Source of the DNA: Fragilaria crotonensis
Taxonomy: Eukaryota; Bacillariophyta; Fragilariophyceae; Fragilariales; Fragilariaceae
Length of the DNA: 64,000 bases
Assembly (NCBI GenBank): GCA_022925895.1
Contig: JAKSYS010000103.1
Location: 56,799-120,798, forward strand
Direction: 5' to 3'
In this document: positions 56,095-64,000 of the stretch, in pieces
How the letters are laid out: the number at the start of each line of letters is the position of its first letter
Numbering within the stretch: the first letter of the stretch is position 1
Notes under the pieces: generated by a model
Seen by the model: the letters and a program-made list of their open reading frames with translations, nothing else
Databases searched by the model: none
What the model was told of the DNA's origin: nothing
Made by a program: the position numbers and the translations under genes

Positions 56095-58900
56095 CTCCTT
56101 CAGCCGATGTGCATCATTGCCTTGTCACGGACGCTTGCTATCTCGATGTTTGCTGGACTCCGATGGTGGGTTACGTTCTGTTCCCATGCCATTCAACCAC
56201 ACATATCGGCGCACATCTCGTCTACGAGGCGAGACTCACATCGCACAGTGTCACGCGTGCAGAATGATTGTTCTGTTGTCTGCACGGACTTAAACTTGAC
56301 TCGCACGCCAACACAATTGTACTCGGCAGCAACTGCCTGATACTCTCACACATGCCGAGAGTGCAATGTCTCTCCTTATACTACGGAGGCCAACAAATCG
56401 ATACGAAACGTTCCAATTGTCTCTGGCGCGACAGCTTGGACATGCCAAGAGACTGGTGGGGGCGCCTATATACTTGTGTTTCATGAGTCGCTTTGGATGG
56501 GAGACGTCATGGATCATACTTTAGTGAACCCGAATCAACTCTGACATTTTGGAATAGTGGTCCAGGATAACCCTTTGGCGGAGTGCAGATGCATCTTGCC
56601 ACCAAGTCGGACGGTATGTATTTCCCACTTTGTTCGTACGGCACCACAATCTCCCTGAATTCTCGGACGCCGACAGAACAGGACTTTCAAGAGTGCGTCC
56701 ATATTCAGATGTCTTTGAAATTGCCATGGGATCTCGATGCCGTTCTTCAATTCCCCGATTTACCACGGCGTGCGGAGGCGGGAGTACTGACTCTCTCAAC
56801 TGCACACGTCTCAAACTCTGCTGAACTCCTTACATCTTCTTGTGCCGACGCGGACTCATGTGCCAAAGACAATGTATGTCCTTGCCCACTGCAGATAGTT
56901 GAGCGGATAGTAGCTCAAGTCAGAGTTCCAGAAGCCTTGACGGATGTATCTGGGCGACGCACCTTCGTCTCTCTGACAATAGGCACACCAGTGTCACACC
57001 AGAAATGTTGAGTGAGAGATGGGGCATTGGACTCGTCCAGGCCCGTAACACAATTAATCTGAGGGTGTTCCCTCCGCAATAATCCCGATATGTTGTCGAT
57101 ATCGTGCGGACAGAGTATTTGAGAGACCTCTGTTTTGAGGCCACTTCTATAGCAATACCATTCTTTGGACGGCAAAAAGTTTGCTCAATTGTTCGCAAAC
57201 AAGGACTTCTTTGGCGTTGCCTACCCAATGAAAAACAAGTCCCTACTAGCAGGTGATGCCTTGAGGCAGTTTGTTCATGCCTTTGGACAACCAGCATTTG
57301 ACTACGGATGGGTTGCGCGAACAACAATGCGGTAAGAACACAGAGTTCATGCGCAATGTGCCCAAATACTGCCTCTACCACACAATTACCAAACCTGAAC
57401 ACCCCAACCATAACTTTGCTGAAGGAGTTATTCGCAAACTCCGGAAGAAATCCTTCAGAACAATGGTCAAGGGCTATGTCCCACGGAGACTTCGGGACTA
57501 TGGGCTTCGTTGGGTCTGCAAAATCAACGTCCAACTCAGCGACGGATTTGAGTGGCAGATGTCCACTAGAGAAGGTCACAGGGGTGTCTGTTGACATCTC
57601 AGAGTACCTATACTTCGGTTTTTACGACTGGGTCTGGTACAAAGAGAATGCAGGTTTGGGAGAAACGAAATTGGGACGCTGGCCTGGCGTATCTCATAAG
57701 GTTGGCACATAAATGTCCTTTTGGGTGTTGACTTCCGTGCCCTGCTGGCTGAAACGCTTCACGAAATGGGTTATATTCCCACCAAAGCCAATCCGGTCAT
57801 GTGGCTGTGTCTAGCAGTTAAGACTGACGGATTTGAGTACTACGAACTTGCTTGTACTCTGTTATGTTGATGATGTTCTATCAATATCAGCTGATCCCGG
57901 ATCAACCTTGTGGGGACTTCTTCAGTCCGTATTCAAACTCAAGGAAGACAAAATAGCTGAACCCGACATATACTTGGGGGCCCAATTGGGAAGGATGAAC
58001 ATGGAAGGCCATGAATGTTGGACAATGTCAGCTGAAAAGTATGTTTTGGCATCGGTACTCAATGTTGAGGAAGCGCCGGAAAAGAAAGGCCTCCGACCTC
58101 CGACTAGCTAAATGTTGCTTATACACCATCACCATGCAACTATCGACCTGAGCTCGACACGTCAAGCAGCGAGTTGAAGAGCGACGGGATTCAGTACTTC
58201 CAAGAATTAATTGGCGTCCTACGATGGGCTGTTGAGATTGGGAGGGTTGATATCCTGCTCGAGACATCTCTCCCATCTACTAACCTGGTAATGCCCAGGG
58301 CCGTCCACCTCAACTAATTGTACCGGATGTTTGGCTACCTTAAACTTTATCCAAAGAGGAAGCTTGCTTCCGATGCGCAACTCAAATGATCAGCGAGAAA
58401 ATGTTTCGCAAGCACGAATGGTATGGTTTCTGCCGTGACGCGAGGGAGGCATTATTTCATGAGATGCCCAAGCCACGAGCCAATTCCATGTCGACACACT
58501 GCTTCTACGCGCAGATCACAGACTGGGATCCTTATCTTTTGCAACCGTGCGCCTGTTCTGTGGCACAGCAAGCAACAGAACACGGTTGAGGCCAGTATCG
58601 TTGGAAGTGAATTCCAAGCGATGAAAAATTTGTGGAGTTGGTTGAGTCGTTGCAATATAAGCTCCGTATGTTCTGGGTACCCATCGAGGGGCCTAGTACA
58701 AATATTTTCTGCCTAGTACAAATATTTTCTGTGACCATGAAGCGTGTGCAAGAAGACATTGCTCCCGGAGTCCACGTTGAAAAAGAAACATCACTCCATT
58801 GCGTACCACAGATGTTGTGAATCGGTTGCTGAACAATTTCTACTGTGTCTGCGTTATATTGGGCTATGACCAAACCATGTGGGATTTCTCCGGACTTGTT
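56095..58900 (+). pseudogene. Copia element 1: pol region with internal deletion
   Basis: The protease motif LDSHANT lies at about 56295-56315, followed by the pre-integrase segment HTLVNPNQL and VQMHLATKSDGMYFPL. Integrase remnants run from ERWGIGLVQARNTINLRVFP through NFAEGVIRKLRKKSFRTMVK and SEYLYFGFYDWVWYKENAGL to ETKLGRWPGVSH. At about 57718-57735 the sequence jumps directly into the RT palm (GVDFRALLAETLHEMGYIPT) and the YVDD box (57863-57874). The N-terminal RT part found in related elements is missing, which suggests an internal deletion of roughly 1 kb or more. RNase H remnants follow (VEASIVGSEFQAMKN). Many stops; not functional. Confidence 0.85.
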
Positions 58901-60120
58901 AGCTTATAACTTTGTTCTATCCAAATCACTAATGCCATGCTACCCCACAATGATGGATTTCCAGTAGTAATGGTATGGTTTATTCAGTTTATCAGACCCA
59001 GCACTCACCTGTTGGCACGCAAACGGAACGGCGTGAATGATCTGGACGAAGAGAAGAGAACATTCGTCCTTGCAAATGAGCGTGTTGTGTAGCTTAATGA
59101 TGGGGGCAGGGCGACAAAGTACAGTCGTCGGTGGCGATGATGTCAACATCACACTACCCTTGTAGCAGCAAAGGGTTGTTTGCGAAACGGTAGCGGGAGT
59201 AGCTTTCCCGACGTAATCGTGCAGACCATAATCGTCGAGCTGACGAACGGTTTTGTTGACGATTGGATCAGTCATGTTCACCATGACAACCGATCCCAGG
59301 AGCGGAAGCGCCCAGTTCAGCCTAGGAAGTGGCGTCTGCGACGGCAGACAACAATGCCGCAAAAGGGGCACCGAGCGGCAGAGGCATCGCCGGACACCAT
59401 GAGACCAGGGAGGTCAGAAAGGACATGGTTTGGCGAAACGGCAACCACAGTTTAGCTGCGGTCCTCATCCATTCCCTCGAAGATTCTAGGGAAATTGCCC
59501 GGGGTCATGATTTCGATCGTGGCCACAACCAGGGTTCCAAATTACAGCCAAAGTCTTGAAGGAACAAGATTGGAAAGCCCTTTAGGACCTTGGAGGAACT
59601 GGACTGGTGACTGCATAGCCCTAGCTAACCTGGAGGGGTTGGGAGGTCATGCAGCGCAGGCTAAGTGGCACAGACATTCAATGTCTAAGTAAAGTGCTGC
59701 GCCGGACGTTTTCTTAGTGATTTTAACGTTACGGATTTTACGTAAGTAATCTAGTCCCGAGGATGGTCGGTAGCGAGCGGTTAGGGCAATACGGAGTCCT
59801 CATTCTGTGCAGTCGGATGAGTCGAATAGCGTTTGTGGCAGCGTTACACGCGCTTAGAATCCCGCATGACGCGCGCACGTTGACGCGAATTTGAAACGTA
59901 TCTACGTGTGGACCCGGTATAAACGCACGGCGATGCACGAAAAGCACACTAAGAAACTCCACGAATGTCCTGACATACTACGACCTACGTAAATGCTACG
60001 TATAAAACTTGCGGATGATTCCCAAACAATCGGCGACGAGTTTGTTGCTGGAAATATCACAATATTTCTGAAATAACAACTCTGTAAGGCACTTTTTGCA
60101 ACATTCCAACATCTTTGACC
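58901..60120. other. Between the two copia elements; possible LTR sequence
   Basis: No credible host gene. 59700-60110 has the composition and position of a 5' LTR/leader for element 2 (ACGTTACGGATTTTACGTAA near 59726), but I could not match a second LTR inside the window. Confidence 0.35.
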
Positions 60121-61554
60121 ATGGACGACGACGAGCAGTCCGAGGAGTTCACCGAGGCACTCGTCTACATCGGTTTCAACAGGGTCACCACAGAAGCGAT
60201 CGTTGCGCAGGGATTTACTTCCCCATTGACGCTCCTGACAGTCTTGGAGGACAGTCTCTCCGAGATGATGAGGCAGGTTGCAAGGAACAACCCACGACAA
60301 GATGCTAGCTTCCCCTTCGTCAGCATTAACCTCCTGAAAGGTTTTCGGCATTGGACTGCATCACAGATTCGATGCGGACTAGGCAAACTCGGAAGATTTT
60401 TCGAGGGCCATGGCAGAAGAAGCGGTGGACAGGATGCAGGAGGAGAAGAAGCTGCTAGATGACATGGGTGCCATGACTCCAAGGAAGCCGGAGGTGCTGC
60501 TCAAGAACCTCAGCTTGTGGGTGACTTGGTGGGAGTTGTGAGACAAGAACTACATCTACCAGCCACTTCCGAGCTGAGGCACTGTGTCCGTTGTCCTACA
60601 TTCATCAAGCGCACACGGAGGTGACGAATGAAGTGCGGGATGTTTAGTACAATGATTTGGACGACCATTTGGTCAACAATACCGTGCTCGAAGGCCAGCA
60701 TTACGCCATCATTAACAAGCAATACTACGCAGAGTTCAAGAGTTATTTCTCGGATGGGCCAGGTTGAACCCTCATGAAGCACTTGCTTTGACGCCAAGAA
60801 GGATGGTTGCGGCGCGGTTCTCGCTCTCCGGAAGCAATGTGAGGGTGAGAGCGCCAACAAGACTATCAAGGCTATGGCTTATGTGAAACTCGGTGCGTCC
60901 CAGTCTACTGAACATCGACGCAACTGGACATTTCAGCATTATGTCCAAGCCCAGCAGGAAGCTCATGCAGAAGTGGCGCTGGTGGGTGAGGCCGTTCCCG
61001 AGACAAAGAAGGCTCAGGATTTCTTGGCAAATGTTATGGATCCGACTCTGCAGATGGGTGTGACGCATTGCTTTGGTGAGCCCGAGAAGCTGAAGTCGTT
61101 TGAGAGCTGTCAGCAGTATCTTTTGACGCTGGCGACAACGACGAGGGCCTATGTGGCTGCTGGGAGAGCCGTAAGGGGCGTCAGCTCTGCGTCGACCGGC
61201 ACAGGTTCCAAGTTATCGGGTGGCAAGGGAACCAAGCGCAAGGGCGGTAAGAAGCAGACCAACACCAAAGGTTACTCCAACGAGGAGTGGTGGGCTATGT
61301 CTGATACCGAGCGGGCTGCGGTCGTTAAGGCACGCAAGGAAGCCGGCGGCAAAGGCAAGAAGAAAGCCAAGAAGGAACGCCAAGCTTCTGTCTCTGGAGT
61401 TGATTCCGGGGACGGAAACGGGGACGGTAATACCCCGGCTCGTCTAACGTCAACTCCGCGTACGCCGGCGACCAGTTTTGGAGGAGAGCCCATTGTGGCA
61501 AGATTGGAAACCGAGGTGGTGGAAACGCCAACTCGGACTGACGACAGGTCCTGA
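60121..61554 (+). pseudogene. Copia element 2: gag region (frameshifted)
   Basis: Begins MDDDEQSEEFTEALVYIGFN, with TTEAIVAQGFTSPLTLL and later WTASQIRCGLG. After several frame changes between 60460 and 60870, a 226-aa open part (60874-61554) reads AYVKLGASQSTEHRRNWTFQ, then AQDFLANVMDPTLQMG, and ends in a Lys/Gly-rich tail with YSNEEWWAMSDTERAAVVKA. Family: diatom CoDi-like Ty1/copia gag, a different lineage from element 1. Confidence 0.82.
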
Positions 61555-64000
61555 TGGACACCGCTGAGCGTGTGATCAAGGCCATGTCAAGCAGACCATG
61601 TGTGGACAGGTCCAAAATGGACTCGCATGCAGATACTTGTGTTGCGGGGTGCAACATGGCTGGTGGTCGTGTTGGAGGATACTACTGGTCAAACAGATAG
61701 TGTAACTCCATTCACCTCAGAGTATAATGCTCTGAAAGGGATCCCCATCGTGTTGGCAACAACAGCGTATGATTGCCCAACCGATGGGGAGACGGGAGAC
61801 ATATTTGTTGATCTTCAACGAATGTTTATTCTTAGGAGAACGGTTCCATGTGGGGGACATTCTACACCGATACGATGTTCGCTCCGACGACGTTGTTGCG
61901 TGGATACACCTGTGCCCAAGTCTTCACCGATGGGTATGGGTATGGGTATGACAAGTTCTACCCTTTGAAGTCAAAGGTAGACGCCTCCCTGGGACTTCTT
62001 GGTTTTATCCAAGAGTCTGGGGTTCTGGGTTGGCTGATTTCGGATGGAGCCTTGGAACAGAGAACAAGGCACTGGCAGGACGTTGTCCGGGACTATCAGA
62101 TCCGCCAGACGCTGACGGAGCCTACAGCCCGTGGCAGAAAAAGGCGGAGAATTCGATTTGCGCTAGCAAACGTGGGATTCGACGGTTCATGCAATCTGGA
62201 GGATTGCCAAAGAGGACTTGGTGCATTTGCGGCGAATGGTATGCTGGGACGAGGCGACTGACGGCGCATGATACGCCGGCTTTGAAAAGGGTGGATGGTG
62301 ACACGCCCGACATCTCAATGTACGTCCCTTTCAGTTGGTACCAATTGGTGCATTACATGAACCATGACGAAGAGGTGAAGCTTAGTTGTTGGTTGAGTCC
62401 GGCATGAGGAATTGGGAGCGGCAACTGCCATTGGGTATGCCAATCTCCTGCCGTCCAATCGCGAGGTCAAAGGTCTTTCTGATCGGGGACGAAATCGAGT
62501 GAATGCAGCACACAATCAAGGCAAAGGAACGGGAAAAACTGCAGGAGAAGATTGGCGACAGTAAATGCCAATCAGAGGTTGACGACAACTTCTTCGGGTT
62601 ATTCCTGTCGATCAAGGAAGTTCAGGAGGCGGAACGAGATGCAGAGGACGACATCGAACCCCTCGAACCCGAGTCAGCCAGGAAGGATGCAGACGACTAC
62701 AAGCCTGAGTCTATGGACAAGTTTATCTTGCCATCATGCATGCTTCTGCCACATGGCGAAGACGTGGTACGAGCGAAGGTCGTTGGTCGGATGCACGGAA
62801 GGGACGGTTACCCACTTGGCATGTGACACTCAAATCCGACCTTGGACACCCGGGAGTACCAGAATGAATTTCCAGACGGGTCGACTGCAACATATGCCGC
62901 GAATGTGATTGCTGAAAACTTATACTCACAAGTGGACGACGAGGGTTGGTGCCACTTCGCCATTTTGCATGAGATCACCGACCATAAGAAAGATGGATCG
63001 GCACTGTCAAAGGACGACGGTTTCATTGAGAACCGCCATGGACAGCGTCGTCCCAAGTTGACAATGACGAGGGGTTGGAAATTCGGTCTCTGGAAGGATG
63101 GCAGCGGATTGGATTCCGTTAAAGGACGTGAAGGAAGCGAATCCCGTCAAGGTGGCAGAGTATGCAGTTTCCAACAAAATTGCCGGAGAACATGCATTTG
63201 CTTGGTGGATGCGAGATGTACGGCGCCGCCGGCAGGGTCATGTAATCAAGAAGGTAAAGTCCACCAAGTATTGACTGCGGTCGCACAAGAATGGCATTGT
63301 ACTGCCAAAGACAGTGGCGAAAGCGCTGGCGATCGATCGCAGAAGGGGGACTACCTTATGGCGCGACGCCACTGAAAAGGAAATGAGGAACGTGATAGTG
63401 GCGTTCGAGTTCAGGGACGATCCAAGTCCGCCTATTGGGTTTGCGAAGGCGACTTGTCACATGATATATTTGACACCAAATGCGACCTAATGAGGAAGGC
63501 GCGACTCGTCCTGAATGGTGCGAAGCATAAAGTACTGAAGGAAATGATCTTCTTGAGTGTCATCTTGCGCGATAGTGTTCGGATCGCGTTCACTCATGCG
63601 GCTTTGAACGGGCGTGATATCATGGTGGCAGACATCTAGAAGGCTTATCTCTGGCACGAACTGAGGAGAGGCTTTATTTTGTTGCCGGATTGGAGTTTCC
63701 ACCTGATTTATGAGGACGGCCGGCTACGATTGTGCGTGCACTTTATGGAATAAAGTTGTCGGGAGCGCGATTCAGGGACCATCTTGCTGCGTCGCTTCGG
63801 GATATGGGATGCGTCAGTTGCAAAGCGGATCCGGATGTGTGGATGATGACGAAGACCGACGGAACAAAGTTCTACAGTTATGTCTTGGCATATGTTGATG
63901 ACATCCTCTGCCTCAATACGAATCCAAAGAATGTGGTGGATGCTTTGTCAAAAGTTTACAAGCTGAACAATGGGAGTGTCAAGGCAACTGATGTTTATCT
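61555..64000 (+). pseudogene. Copia element 2: protease, integrase and RT remnants, cut by window end
   Basis: The protease box DSHADTCVAG starts at 61620. Pre-integrase and integrase pieces follow (KGIPIVLATTAYDCP, then GDTPDISMYVPFSWYQLV, EEVKLSCWLSP). RT pieces include EFPDGSTATYAANVIAENLY, then SQVDDEGWCHFAILHEITDH, RDSVRIAFTHAALNGRD, and YVDDILC at 63891-63908. The window ends about 35 residues after YVDD, before RNase H. Many frame changes; same order as known copia pol. Whether the rest and the 3' LTR exist cannot be seen. Confidence 0.85.

Noticed and set aside
59180-59455. Independent gene between the two copia elements
   Set aside because: Arg/Thr-rich short frame without a known motif, lying in probable LTR/leader sequence.

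Overview
The window reads as nuclear DNA of a diatom, probably a raphid pennate. The main evidence is a fucoxanthin-chlorophyll a/c binding protein gene at 52890-53552: it has a bipartite plastid presequence, an AAAFAP-type cleavage motif and one 72-nt intron. Also fitting are short GT-AG introns (72-208 nt), widely spaced single genes on both strands, and degenerate Ty1/copia elements whose gag and pol resemble the CoDi families of diatoms. The species cannot be fixed by eye.

Layout. 0.4-2.6 kb: PX + EDR2_C (DUF1336) lipid-binding-type protein (-). 2.8-4.4 kb: non-autonomous inverted-repeat element carrying 187-bp tandem repeats. 6.8-8.6 kb: ubiquitin-specific protease (-). 11.2-12.9 kb: three-exon La-related RNA-binding protein (+). 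13.5-15.7 kb: exonuclease/endonuclease/phosphatase (EEP) nuclease with a Mut7-C domain nested inside it (-). 16.3 kb: small one-TM protein (+). 17.1-25.1 kb: very large type I membrane protein with EF-hand repeats outside and a long Ser/Asp repeat tail (-). 26.2-27.0 kb: foldback element. 28.0-31.6 kb: complete-looking TA-flanked DNA transposon with an intact 1071-aa DDE transposase (+). 32.6-34.1 kb: cysteine desulfurase-like PLP enzyme (+), converging on an ABC-ATPase membrane protein at 34.1-38.3 kb (-). 38.8-39.1 kb: G-rich MITE with an 8-bp target duplication. 39.3-42.2 kb: Nup133-like nucleoporin (+). 42.5 kb: rhodanese (-). 43.05-44.55 kb: decayed tandem copy of the nucleoporin tail plus rhodanese. 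44.8-49.9 kb: relics of a reverse transcriptase/RNase H element and a PIF/Harbinger transposase. 52.9 kb: the FCP gene. 54.8-64.0 kb: two degenerate Ty1/copia elements, the second running off the window.

The host genes are unrelated housekeeping or surface genes with no operon logic. RNA metabolism (LARP, EEP/Mut7-C), ubiquitin turnover, sulfur chemistry (desulfurase, rhodanese), nuclear pore and light harvesting are represented. Intergenic DNA is unusually rich in GTAC words (for example GTACTCCAGTAC). Many host genes need one-base corrections in or beside homopolymers to read through. This points to assembly indels rather than gene death, while the retroelements are truly decayed. The items most worth following are the TA-flanked transposon, the nested EEP/Mut7-C protein, the Ser/Asp modular membrane protein and the TSD-flanked G-rich MITE.
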